Position numbers and translations under genes: made by a program
NCBI GenBank assembly: GCA_023150555.1
Contig: JAKLKQ010000061.1
Coordinates: forward strand, 1-39,872
Reading direction: 5' to 3'
DNA: 39,872 nt
From: Planctomycetota bacterium
GTDB taxonomy: Bacteria; Planctomycetota; SZUA-567; H5-PLA8
The notes under the pieces: model-generated
What the model was told of the DNA's origin: nothing
Seen by the model: only the letters and a program-made list of their open reading frames with translations
Database searches by the model: none
In this document: positions 1 through 7,104 of the stretch, piece by piece
How the letters are laid out: each line of letters begins with the position of its first letter
Numbering within the stretch: the stretch's first letter is position 1

Positions 1-48
1 CATCGAAGCACCTCGCCAACTTTGATTGATTTGCTTCGAGGCGATCCG

Positions 49-87
49 CCCAAGGGGTTCAGGCCCAAGGGGCCGGAACCCCTTGGG
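49..87. repeat. Nested inverted repeat (hairpin)
   Basis: The arms CCCAAGGGGTTC (49-60) and GAACCCCTTGGG (76-87) are perfect 12-bp inverted repeats. The loop between them contains a smaller hairpin, GGCCC-AAG-GGGCC (62-74). No T-run follows on either strand, so a terminator is not obvious. It lies 29 bp from a REP-like element and may be another member of the intergenic hairpin families of this genome. Whether a gene lies further left cannot be seen. Confidence 0.55.
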
Positions 88-116
88 TGCCGCGGCTTAG
101 GCCAACGGATCCGATT

Positions 117-162
117 CCAGGGGCTGCGCCACTGGCTATTATCTTTCGCACCCTTCGGGCGC
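117..162 (+). repeat. Decayed REP-like bipartite hairpin (copy A)
   Basis: This 46-bp element has two hairpins with three-base loops: CCAGGGGC-TGC-GCCACTGG (117-135), then a CTATTATCTTTC spacer, then GCACCC-TTC-GGGCGC (148-162). It aligns without gaps to the outer repeats around the RAYT gene at 3855-3900 (reverse complement, 41 of 46 identical) and 4451-4496. Each stem carries a mismatch here, so this copy looks old. It is most likely a dispersed substrate of that transposase (inference). Confidence 0.65.
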
Positions 163-203
163 TGATTAAGGATCAGGTTCAAAGGTTCAAAAAGGGCGGC
201 CCA

Positions 204-467
204 TCAACCCTGCTTCTCCACCCACGCACGCAGGACGTCTTTCTCGTCCGTGACCAGGAAGAATCGGATCACGCCGCCCTGGAAATAGCCGTTCAGGCGC
301 AGGCCCGCGGGCGTCTCGCCTAAAACGCGAATCGTTCCGTGCGCGTAGCGGTGCCGGCACGGCTCGGTCTCCTGAAGGACCACCTTCTTCACGAGCGGAT
401 GCGCCTCGACGCGCTTCATCAGGCGCTTGAGGTCCTTCGGGACGGATTTGTGCTTCGCCAGCGCCAT
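204..467 (-). CDS. Small conserved basic protein, function unknown
   Basis: An 87-residue protein beginning MALAKHKSVPKDL. I chose this start because GGGAGG lies 6 bases upstream; an ATG 14 codons earlier has no such site. The first half is Lys/Arg-rich (VPKDLKRLMKRVEAHP). The second half contains a CRHRYAHGTIRVLG segment and a GLRLNGYFQGGVIRFFLVT stretch predicted as beta strands, ending in a short helix. No signal peptide or membrane segment is visible. I recognise no named family. The Cys/His cluster could bind metal or RNA, but that is a guess. It stands alone, facing away from the secreted paralogs downstream. Confidence 0.6.
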   Translation of the reverse strand: MALAKHKSVPKDLKRLMKRVEAHPLVKKVVLQETEPCRHRYAHGTIRVLGETPAGLRLNGYFQGGVIRFFLVTDEKDVLRAWVEKQG

Positions 468-617
468 GCAACGCCTCCCGCGAACAACCCGAACGGCATT
501 GTACCCCAAGAATGCAGCATAAGGATGAAGGAGGAGGGATGAAGGGTGAAAAATCGAACGTCTGGCCTCGCGGGCGAGGCGCGGCTATACTTATCGCGGT
601 ATGCGGGATAGTTCCGA

Positions 618-1337
618 ATGAAAAACCTCGGCACGCCGGTCCTCCTTCACTCCTTTATTGTTCTTGCGCTGCTTCCGGGTGCGCGGCTAAACGCCGGCGA
701 AGCGGTGGATACTCCCAAGACGCCCGCTGCGCTCGAAGCGAAGGAAGCGCAAGCAGCTCCCGCGGCGAAGGAACTCACCGAAGACGACAAGCGCGCGGCG
801 GGGAACCAGGTGAAGCAGCTGGGAAGCAATCGGTACTCGGAGCGTGAGGACGCTCAGGTGAAATTGTTGGCGTTGGTCTTCGCCGACAAGGCGAAGGCGC
901 GCGCGTGGGACGCTTGGCTGGGTGAAGCGCGTTCGGCGGCAACGGATCCGGAAGTTATCCAGCGCCTGCCGGCGAGCGTTGAGCGTTTGCACCGGTATGC
1001 GGGCCGGTACAGATACTTCAATCCATTTCTGCCGCCATGCGAGATGGAAATCCTGGTATCGGGGAAGATCCGGATCTATATGGGCGAAGAACGGCGATTG
1101 ATTTCCGTCGGGAAGATCTCCTTTCTGGACGAGGAATCGGTAGAATTCGCGGGACTGGTCACGCCTAACACGGAAAAGAGCGACGAACGGGGCCCGGCAA
1201 CCGGGTGCTTTGTGGATGGCAAACTTGAAACGGATATGGTCGATAGGATGTCGGCCTATCATGACGAATGGAATCCGGTGAAGGACCCGCCGGCCCTGGT
1301 GCCAAAGGAAAAGGCGACGGCCAAAACCGCGCCGTGA
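618..1337 (+). CDS. Secreted protein with HEAT-like segment, tandem paralog 1
   Basis: A 239-residue protein of unknown function. Residues 1-26 form a signal peptide (basic start, hydrophobic core around LLHSFIVLALLPGARL, cleavage near LNA-GEA). An Ala/Glu/Lys-rich linker follows, then AAKELTEDDKRAA and a helical part (QVKQLGSNRYSEREDAQVKLLAL) that resembles one HEAT-like repeat. A LHRYAGRY motif near residue 130 begins a beta-rich C-terminal domain. The next gene is a clear paralog: the N-terminal ~130 residues match closely, while the C-terminal halves barely align. The ribosome-binding site is weak. It is probably periplasmic or surface-exposed. Confidence 0.7.
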   Translation: MKNLGTPVLLHSFIVLALLPGARLNAGEAVDTPKTPAALEAKEAQAAPAAKELTEDDKRAAGNQVKQLGSNRYSEREDAQVKLLALVFADKAKARAWDAWLGEARSAATDPEVIQRLPASVERLHRYAGRYRYFNPFLPPCEMEILVSGKIRIYMGEERRLISVGKISFLDEESVEFAGLVTPNTEKSDERGPATGCFVDGKLETDMVDRMSAYHDEWNPVKDPPALVPKEKATAKTAP

Positions 1338-1405
1338 ACGCTGGCGCTCCAAGGTGCGTTTAAATTCTTTGTCGATGGTCATGCGGTTAGATGGAGTTCG
1401 CACGA

Positions 1406-2134
1406 ATGAGCGTCATACGCAAGCCATCCCTCTTTTTTTCATTTGTTCTCTTCGCGCTGCTTCCAGCCGCGCGGCTGTGGGCCGGCGAAGCGGCGGACGT
1501 TCCCGAGACGCCCGAAGTTAAGGAGGTGAAGGAAGCTCCCGCGGCGAAGGAACTCACCGAGGACGACAAGCGCGCGGCCGAGGAACTCGTGAAGGGCCTC
1601 GCAGCTGAAGACTTCGAGGTGCGCAAAGCGAGCTTGGAAACTATCCGCGCGCTGGTTTTCGCCGACAAGACCAAGGCGCGCGCGTGGGACGCCTGGCTGG
1701 AGGCAGCCCGCAAGGCGACGCAGGATCCCGAAACGCTGACGCGCCTTCCGGCGAATGTGGAACTCCTGCACAGGTACGCCGGCCTGTACAAGCGGGATGA
1801 CAGGCCCGGCGGCGACTTCTATCAATTGAAAATCTCTCTGAACGGCGAGTTCGGCGTGTATCTCGATAACGGAAGATCGCTTCGAGCACATGGGCGCACA
1901 GCGTTTTCAGACAAGAAGGAAGTTGTCCTTGAAGGGGTGTTTCTGGACGCCGATAGGGGCGACGGAGTGCCGTTTAAGTTCACCCTGCAACTTTTGGATG
2001 AAAAGCTTTCCGGTACTGCGGCAATAGGAGGTAGGACGGTTGAGGTCTATTGGCTTCGGAGGGAAGAACTGCCGCCCGCGAAATCGAAAGAATCCGGAAA
2101 ACCCGCCGAGGATGCCGCGAAGAAGGAACCCTGA
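1406..2134 (+). CDS. Secreted protein with HEAT-like segment, tandem paralog 2
   Basis: A 242-residue paralog of the preceding gene, same strand, function unknown. I preferred the ATG at 1406 over the one at 1391: GGAG lies 9 bases upstream of it, and the resulting signal peptide (MSVIRKPSLFFSFVLFALLP, to AGEA) is then exactly as long as that of paralog 1. The region AAKELTEDDKRAAEELVKGL and the helical LAAEDFEVRKASLETIRALVF segment look like one HEAT-like repeat. LHRYAGLY then opens a beta-rich domain of about 110 residues that differs strongly from the sister protein. The C-terminus is Lys/Glu/Pro-rich. Confidence 0.72.
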   Translation: MSVIRKPSLFFSFVLFALLPAARLWAGEAADVPETPEVKEVKEAPAAKELTEDDKRAAEELVKGLAAEDFEVRKASLETIRALVFADKTKARAWDAWLEAARKATQDPETLTRLPANVELLHRYAGLYKRDDRPGGDFYQLKISLNGEFGVYLDNGRSLRAHGRTAFSDKKEVVLEGVFLDADRGDGVPFKFTLQLLDEKLSGTAAIGGRTVEVYWLRREELPPAKSKESGKPAEDAAKKEP

Positions 2135-2158
2135 GCCGTCCTCCGTGAACTCCGTGCC

Positions 2159-3628
2159 TCACGCCTTGCGGCGCAGCACCGCCGCAAAGAATCCGTCCGT
2201 GCCGTGGCGGTGCGGCAACAGCTTCAGGTAGCGCCCGCTCGGGTCGGAAATCTTCTTCGCGCGCGCACCGCCCAAAATCTCGGCGATGGGCACGACCGTC
2301 AGGCCCAGCTCGGCGTCGGCCAGCAGCCGCTCGGCGACGCGTTCGTTCTCCGCAGGCAGCACGCTGCATGTCGCGTAGATCAGGCGCCCGTTGGGCTTCA
2401 CCAGCGCCGCCGCCGCGCGCGCGATCCGGAACTGCTCCTCCGGCAGCCGCGCCAGTTCGTCGCCGTCCAGGCGCAGCCGCGCCTCGGGGTTGCGCCGCAG
2501 CGCGCCGGTGCCCGTGCACGGCGCGTCGACCAGCACGCGCGCGGCCTTGCCTCGCAATTCTTCGAGTTCCTTCGGCCACGTGCCGAGCAGGTCGGCCTTC
2601 ACGGCGCGGTGGCAGAAGAGTCCCGCGCGGCGCGCGCGCCGCTTCAGTTCGTCCAGGCGCGTGCCGTGGCGGTCGGCGGCGACGAGCACGCCCTTGTTTT
2701 TCATCCACGCGCCCAGCGCCAGGGTCTTGCCGCCGGCGCCGGCGCAGGCGTCGATCACCAGGCTGCCGGGCGCGGCCGCGACCAGTTCCGCGACCAGTTG
2801 GCTTGCCTCGTCCTGCACCTCGATGCGTCCCTCTTTGAAAGCCGCCGTTGCATAAGGGTCGCTGCCTTCGGGGAGGCGCACGCCCCACGGCGAGAACTCC
2901 GTCGCCTTCGCGCGCAGCCCCGCCGCGCCCAGTTCGCCCAGCACGGTCTCTCGCGTGGCCTTCAGCGCGTTGGCGCGCAGCGTCAGCGGCGCCTTGCCGT
3001 CGAAGGCCGCGGCCAGCGCGCCGGCTTCGTCGCCGTACGCGTCCATCAAGGCCTCGGCGAAGGCGTCGGGCAGCGAATGCGACAGCGCGAAGCGGCGCAC
3101 CGGGTCGGCCTCGGCGGCGATGCGCAGGCCCACGTCGAAGACGCGCTTCCAATCGACGGCCGGGAGCAGTTCGGTGGCCTGGGCGATGGTTCCGCGCTTG
3201 GTCAGGATGCGCGCGGCCCACAGGCGCGCGAGCGCGAAGCCGGGCCCGCTGTGAGGGGCGTTGCTGTCCTGAAAGGCGTACTCGATGGTGCGGCCCAGGC
3301 GCAGCATCGCGTGCAGGTCCTCGTGCACGCGCGCCTTCGCGCCGGGGGAGAGCTTCGCGTCGCGATATAAGCTCGCGGCGTGCGTGCTGGCGAAGCCGCC
3401 CTCGCGGCGGATGGTCTCCCAGAGTTCCATGGCCATGGCGGCCAGTTCCTCGCCGTGCTTCTCGGCGGCGGACTTGGGCGGCGGCGCGTCCAGCGCGGCG
3501 CGGCGGTCGGCCTCACGGCGGCGGCGCGCCAGGGCCTTGCTGCGCGGCCGGATGCGTTCGGGCCGGCTCGGGCGGCCGCCGGTGCCGCGTTTCGGGCCTT
3601 GGCCTTTTCGGGAAGATCGTTCGGGCAT
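2159..3628 (-). CDS. rsmB: RsmB/NOP2-Sun family rRNA (cytosine-C5) methyltransferase
   Basis: A 489-residue SAM-dependent RNA m5C methyltransferase, probably modifying 16S rRNA. The first ~50 residues are an Arg/Lys-rich tail. Residues ~55-215 match the NusB-like helical RNA-binding region of RsmB. The catalytic domain follows: SAM-binding motif DACAGAGGKT (293-302), acidic motif AADRHGTRLDEL (318-328), motif IV DAPCTGTG with Cys371, and motif VI ATCSVLPAEN with Cys421. Both cysteines of the two-cysteine mechanism are present. It is a little longer than typical RsmB because of the basic N-terminal tail. Family assignment is secure; the exact target base is inferred. Confidence 0.92.
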   Translation of the reverse strand: MPERSSRKGQGPKRGTGGRPSRPERIRPRSKALARRRREADRRAALDAPPPKSAAEKHGEELAAMAMELWETIRREGGFASTHAASLYRDAKLSPGAKARVHEDLHAMLRLGRTIEYAFQDSNAPHSGPGFALARLWAARILTKRGTIAQATELLPAVDWKRVFDVGLRIAAEADPVRRFALSHSLPDAFAEALMDAYGDEAGALAAAFDGKAPLTLRANALKATRETVLGELGAAGLRAKATEFSPWGVRLPEGSDPYATAAFKEGRIEVQDEASQLVAELVAAAPGSLVIDACAGAGGKTLALGAWMKNKGVLVAADRHGTRLDELKRRARRAGLFCHRAVKADLLGTWPKELEELRGKAARVLVDAPCTGTGALRRNPEARLRLDGDELARLPEEQFRIARAAAALVKPNGRLIYATCSVLPAENERVAERLLADAELGLTVVPIAEILGGARAKKISDPSGRYLKLLPHRHGTDGFFAAVLRRKA

Positions 3629-3854
3629 GCGCCCATTCTCGCGGGCGGAAGGGAAAGCGAAAGGGAGAAAAGCGGAAAGCTATCGGCGGTCAGCAAAAGA
3701 ACGACTTCAACACAGAGGCGCGGAGGACGCGGAGGAGGTCGCGAGGCCGAATAGTGTGCGCCTCTCCGGATGTCAAGTTACCAAGGTGTTGTGTGAATTC
3801 GGCAGATTTCAATATACCGTGTAAAAAGGAGGGTTGTTCGATTGTCGGTTGTAA
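3629..3854. other. Non-coding stretch between rsmB and the RAYT element
   Basis: No convincing gene. The part near 3650-3690 is purine-rich. Around 3711-3740 lies a tract of the type ACAGAGGCGCGGAGGACGCGG, built from AGAGG/GCGGAGGA units, a style seen in the intergenic repeats of various bacteria. A strong purine-rich site (AAAAAGGAGGG, ~3825-3835) is followed only by a few codons before a stop. The remainder up to the RAYT gene is the repeat element described separately. Confidence 0.4.
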
Positions 3855-3900
3855 GCGCCCGAAGGGCGCGAAAGACAAAAGCCAGGGGCGAAGCCCCTGG
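3855..3900 (-). repeat. Outer REP-like bipartite hairpin, left of RAYT (copy B)
   Basis: Two perfect hairpins with GAA loops: GCGCCC-GAA-GGGCGC (3855-3869) and CCAGGGGC-GAA-GCCCCTGG (3882-3900), separated by 12 bases. Read on the minus strand this is the same 46-base layout as copies A and C. It lies in inverted orientation to copy C on the other side of the transposase gene. Confidence 0.8.
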
Positions 3901-3920
3901 TAATCGGACTGGTACGATTG

Positions 3921-3939
3921 AGCCCTGAAGGGGCGAGAT
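3921..3939. repeat. Inner inverted repeat, left end of RAYT element
   Basis: AGCCCTGAAGGGGCGAGAT pairs with the sequence at 4412-4430 (17 of 19 bases match the reverse complement). It can also fold by itself as GCCCT-GAA-GGGGC with one wobble pair. It sits immediately before the transposase ribosome-binding site. Confidence 0.7.
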
Positions 3940-3957
3940 AGTAGAGGAGCATGAATC

Positions 3958-4410
3958 ATGCCTCAATCCCTGGCTTGCCTGCTCGTCCACCTGACCTTCT
4001 TAACCAAAGACCGGATGCCGGTGATTACACCGGAAATCGAGAAGGAATTGTTTCCCTACCTGAACGGTATTGCAAAGAACTGTGATTCGCCCGCCCTCGC
4101 CATCGGCGGAGCATCCGATCATGTACACTTGCTCCTGTCCCAGGCCAGAACATGGTCGCTCTCGGACCTGGTCGAAGCACTCAAAACGGGATCCTCCAAA
4201 TGGATCAAAACGAAAGGCGCGCCGTTCAAAGGATTCAAATGGCAGACGGGTTATGCAGCGTTTTCCATCGGGAGGTCCAACGAAGTCGCGGTACGGAAAT
4301 ACATTGCCCGGCAAAGAGAACATCACAGGAAGATTACATTCAAGGATGAGATCCGGGCATTCCTCAAGAAGTACCGAGTCGATTTCGATGAGCGTTATGT
4401 TTGGGATTAA
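3958..4410 (+). CDS. REP-associated tyrosine transposase (IS200/IS605 TnpA-like, RAYT)
   Basis: A 150-residue Y1 single-strand transposase. The metal-binding HUH motif is His55-Val-His57 within ASDHVHLLL. The presumed nucleophile is Tyr115 in VRKYIARQREHH. The GYAAFSIG segment (98-105) and the early HLTFLTKDR strand fit the Y1_Tnp fold. The family cuts and joins single-stranded DNA at hairpins. GAGGAG lies 8 bases before the ATG and fixes the start. The gene is bracketed by an inner 19-bp inverted repeat and an outer 46-bp REP-like inverted pair, the usual setting of RAYTs that mobilise REP sequences. It looks intact: the stop codon is one base from the inner right repeat. Confidence 0.9.
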   Translation: MPQSLACLLVHLTFLTKDRMPVITPEIEKELFPYLNGIAKNCDSPALAIGGASDHVHLLLSQARTWSLSDLVEALKTGSSKWIKTKGAPFKGFKWQTGYAAFSIGRSNEVAVRKYIARQREHHRKITFKDEIRAFLKKYRVDFDERYVWD

Positions 4411-4411
4411 G

Positions 4412-4430
4412 ATTTCGCCCTTTCAGGGCT
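4412..4430. repeat. Inner inverted repeat, right end of RAYT element
   Basis: ATTTCGCCCTTTCAGGGCT is the partner of 3921-3939 with two mismatches. It folds as GCCCT-TTC-AGGGC (4417-4429). It begins one base after the transposase stop codon and could also affect transcript ends, although no T-run follows. Confidence 0.7.
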
Positions 4431-4450
4431 TGAGATCTTAGCGCGCTGTT

Positions 4451-4496
4451 CCAGGGGCTTCGCCCCTGGCTATTATATGGCGCGCCTTCGGCGCGC
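4451..4496 (+). repeat. Outer REP-like bipartite hairpin, right of RAYT (copy C)
   Basis: The first hairpin is CCAGGGGC-TTC-GCCCCTGG (4451-4469), identical in stem to copy B. The second is GCGCGCC-TTC-GGCGCGC (4480-4496). Its stem differs from copy B at several positions, yet both arms changed together so pairing is kept. The spacer starts CTATTAT as in copy A. The total length is again 46 bases. Confidence 0.8.
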
Positions 4497-4507
4497 AGCC
4501 GAAGATA

Positions 4508-4555
4508 TTAGGTGCCGTCCATTTCGATGAGGTCGCCTTTCTTCCAGCCAGCCAT
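4508..4555 (-). pseudogene. Fifteen-codon reading frame with strong SD, possible gene remnant
   Basis: On the minus strand AGGAGG stands 8 bases before an ATG that opens MAGWKKGDLIEMDGT and then stops. The stop lies 11 bases from the REP-like hairpin at 4451-4496. The peptide could be a complete microprotein. More likely it is the 5' end of a gene cut short near a REP insertion. The KKGDLIEMDG string faintly recalls KOW-type protein starts such as EF-P, but this is too short to assign. Confidence 0.25.
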
Positions 4556-4740
4556 CTAAGAATCCTCCTGTCTACAATTAATGCCATCTTTGCACGTATC
4601 TTGATAAGGCGATCCGAAATTTCGATTTCTTTTCTCCGTGCTCTCAGCGATCTCGGTGGCAATAGTCCGCACTCCGAAGTCCGCAATCACCGTACGGGTG
4701 TATTTGACCAGGAGCGCCATCGAGTATCCTGGAGTTTGCC
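4556..4740. other. Leader region of the lyase gene
   Basis: No recognised gene. Several frames are open for short distances on the minus strand (4556-4686), but none has family-like features. The last ~60 bases form the leader of the lyase gene; GGAG at 4731-4734 is the only ribosome-binding candidate. Confidence 0.3.
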
Positions 4741-6777
4741 ATGCAGAGCTCGCGGAAGACGATCCTCCGTGCCGCACTCGCCGGATGGGCCGGCTTGTGC
4801 CTCGCCGCCGCGGCACAGAATTGCATCGCCGCTGAAGGCGGCCTCGCCGCCAAGGAAAAAGCCATGCTGGCCGATGTGCTCAAGAACCTCGACATCGACC
4901 GCCCAGGACTCGCCACTATTAAGGAGGCCCAGAGCAAAGGGACCAAAGGGGACGAGGCTGCCGCACTGGCCCTGCGCGATTACCTGCGCGCGCGCACCGG
5001 CTTCAAGCACCCCGTCGGCCGCGCGAAGCGCCTGGAGGCCAAGGGCAAAGACCAACGCCCCGGCGCGCAGAAGGCCGCCGACGACGCGCTGAAGAACATC
5101 CTGATCGCCTCGCCCAACTACCCGCCGCACGACTTCGGCGCGAAGATCGACTGGAGCAGGAACCCGACGCCCGACAACGAGTGGCTCTGGCAACTCCACC
5201 GAATGTCCAGCTGGCACGCGCTGGCGCGCGCGTACAGGAACACCGGCGACGAGAAGTACGCGCAGGCCTGGGCGCGGCAGTTTCTCGATTGGATCGAGCA
5301 CAACCTCGTCGAGCCCAAGCCGGCCTACGCATGGCGCACCATCGAGGCCGGGATCCGCGGCGACGGCTGGATCAACCTCTTTCAGCAGTTCGTCGACGCC
5401 GAAGCCTTCACGCCCGAAGTCTGCGCAGCGTTTGTGGCCGCGTGCCTGGAGCACGGCCGGTATCTCGACGCGGCGCTGGCAAAGAACCCGCATGGCAACA
5501 ACTGGCGGCTGATGGAAGCCGAAGGCCTGGGCGCGGTCGCGCTCTGTTTCCCCGAGTTCAAGGACGCGGCGGCGTGGCGCACGCGCAGCTTCTCGGTGTT
5601 GAAGGACAACCTCAAGCGCCAGGTGCGCGGCGACGGAATGCATTACGAACAGTGCTTCAACTACCACCAGGGCTGCATCGGCTGGTTCGCGCGCACCGCG
5701 CAGCTGGCGCAGATGAACGGCCACGAGGCGGCGTTCGGCGAAGAGTACTTCAAGACCATCGAGGCCATGTGCGCGGCGCTGCTGAAGATGTCCTTCCCCG
5801 ACGGCACCATGGCGCAATTCGGAGACGGGCACAGCCATCAGGATATCCGCGGGACGCTGCGCGAGTGGGCGGAATTCTTCAAGCGCGAGGACTTCCAATA
5901 TATCGGCAGCGCGGGCAAGCAGGGCGCCGCACCGGCCGAGACCTCCTTTGCCTTAGAGGAGAGCGGTTTTTACGCAATGCGTACGGGATGGGGCGCGGAC
6001 GCGGCGTGCCTGGTGCTGAAATGCGGGCCCGACGGCGGCTGGCACTGCCAGCCCGACAACGGCACATTCGAACTCTACGCAGGCGGGCGCAGGCTGATGC
6101 CCGACAGCGGCTGTTACATCTACAGCGGCGACGCCCAGGGCCGCGCGTGGTTCCGCCAGACGCGCGTGCACCAGACGCTGACGCTCGACGGCAAGGACAC
6201 GAAGTACGCGCCGCGCTTGCGGCTCTGGAAACCCGGCGCGGACCTCGACGCGCTGGTCGTCGAGAACGGGAGCTACGAGAAGCTCACGCACCGCCGCGCG
6301 GTGCTGTTCGTGAAGCCCAACGTCTTCGTGCTGGTCGACGAGGCCCGCGGCGAGGCCGCCGGCGACGTGCGCGCGCACTTTCAGCTCGCGCCCGCCGACA
6401 AGGATGCGGCGCTCGACGCGAAGGCCTTCACCGCGCGCACCGGCTTCGCGGAAGGGGCGAACCTGCTGATCGCGGTCTTCCCGCCCGAAGGCGCACGCTT
6501 CGAGAAGGAAGAAGGGCAGGTCTCCTTTAATTACGGCAAGCGCGAGCCGCGCCCGGCCTTCGCGTTCGCGGCACAGAAGGGCAACAAGACGGACACGCTG
6601 CGCTTCGTCACGGTCCTCGCGATCCACGACGGCGCCGCGCCGAAGGTCGAAGTGAAGGCCGCCGGCGAGGCGAAGCCGGGCGCCGACCGCGTCGAATTGG
6701 ATGTTACGGTCGGCGGCGTGACGACGCGCGTCGGCTACGATCTCGACAAGGACGAATCCTGGCGTTCGAAACCATGA
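4741..6777 (+). CDS. Secreted heparinase II/III-like polysaccharide lyase
   Basis: A 678-residue secreted enzyme expected to cleave uronic-acid polysaccharides by beta-elimination. Residues 1-31 are a signal peptide (RKTILRAALAGWAGLCLAAAA, cleavage near CIAA-EGG). Residues ~100-390 are the alpha-toroid part, with typical strings such as WLWQLHRMSSWHALARAYRNTGD, HGNNWRLMEAEGL and GMHYEQCFNYHQ. The C-terminal half starting at SGFYAMRTGWG has the beta-sandwich signature GGWHCQPDNGTFELYAGGRRLMPDSGCYIYSGD, followed by the RVHQTLTLDGKD segment. Likely catalytic residues are in NNW, HYEQ and the Tyr/His of the second half. Substrate cannot be told; heparin, alginate or related glycans are possible. 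It stands alone. Confidence 0.85.
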   Translation: MQSSRKTILRAALAGWAGLCLAAAAQNCIAAEGGLAAKEKAMLADVLKNLDIDRPGLATIKEAQSKGTKGDEAAALALRDYLRARTGFKHPVGRAKRLEAKGKDQRPGAQKAADDALKNILIASPNYPPHDFGAKIDWSRNPTPDNEWLWQLHRMSSWHALARAYRNTGDEKYAQAWARQFLDWIEHNLVEPKPAYAWRTIEAGIRGDGWINLFQQFVDAEAFTPEVCAAFVAACLEHGRYLDAALAKNPHGNNWRLMEAEGLGAVALCFPEFKDAAAWRTRSFSVLKDNLKRQVRGDGMHYEQCFNYHQGCIGWFARTAQLAQMNGHEAAFGEEYFKTIEAMCAALLKMSFPDGTMAQFGDGHSHQDIRGTLREWAEFFKREDFQYIGSAGKQGAAPAETSFALEESGFYAMRTGWGADAACLVLKCGPDGGWHCQPDNGTFELYAGGRRLMPDSGCYIYSGDAQGRAWFRQTRVHQTLTLDGKDTKYAPRLRLWKPGADLDALVVENGSYEKLTHRRAVLFVKPNVFVLVDEARGEAAGDVRAHFQLAPADKDAALDAKAFTARTGFAEGANLLIAVFPPEGARFEKEEGQVSFNYGKREPRPAFAFAAQKGNKTDTLRFVTVLAIHDGAAPKVEVKAAGEAKPGADRVELDVTVGGVTTRVGYDLDKDESWRSKP

Positions 6778-6852
6778 ATTCGAACTCGTAATCCTTTCAA
6801 AAATTCCGCGCGAGATTTTCCTTTCGCCTGCACCTCGCGGCGCACAATGTCC

Positions 6853-6920
6853 GGTGCATTACTCGTGCATCATGCCGTGCATCAATCGTGCATCCGTTCG
6901 TGCCTCAATCGCGCACAGCG
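6853..6920 (+). repeat. Helically phased GTGCAT array upstream of the radical SAM gene
   Basis: GTGCAT-type hexamers begin at 6854, 6865, 6877, 6888 and 6900 (the last GTGCCT). Spacing alternates 11, 12, 11, 12 bases, so all copies face the same side of the helix. The unit is roughly CGTGCATCAAT, and a degenerate sixth unit occupies 6910-6920. It lies between the lyase stop and the next gene, in a non-coding stretch of 327 bp (6778-7104). An A/T-rich patch (TTTTAAAAAAAATTCTA, 6961-6977) follows. A binding array for a DNA-binding protein is plausible. The whole region has no convincing gene. Confidence 0.6.
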
Positions 6921-7104
6921 TGCAATCCTCGCACGCGTTTCCGGGATTATTCCGGGCGGATTTTAAAAAAAATTCTAGGCTCCGATCCATTCTGAAACGC
7001 CCACTGATCACATCCGATTCACGCCGAGCACCGCCACCGCGATTTCGCTTGCAATGAAGCGGCCGAGTAGGAAAATGAGTTGCGGAGTGGAAAGGAAGGC
7101 CTTT

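Noticed and set aside
2204..3370. Open frame antisense to rsmB
   Set aside because: All RsmB motifs are on the minus strand; the antisense product is low-complexity Arg/Gln/Ala.
4556..4816. Minus-strand frames with ALLVKYTRTVIADFGVRTIATEIAES-like products
   Set aside because: They overlap the lyase start and signal peptide on the other strand and are short with no family match, so I do not call a gene.
6853..6977. Repeat array plus A/T tract considered as a replication origin
   Set aside because: No DnaA-box consensus, no dnaA/dnaN/parAB neighbours and no plasmid replication gene; it is kept only as a regulatory or repeat candidate.
6854..7057. A 67-codon open frame before the radical SAM gene
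   Set aside because: Its first part is just translation of the GTGCAT array and no ribosome-binding site precedes it.
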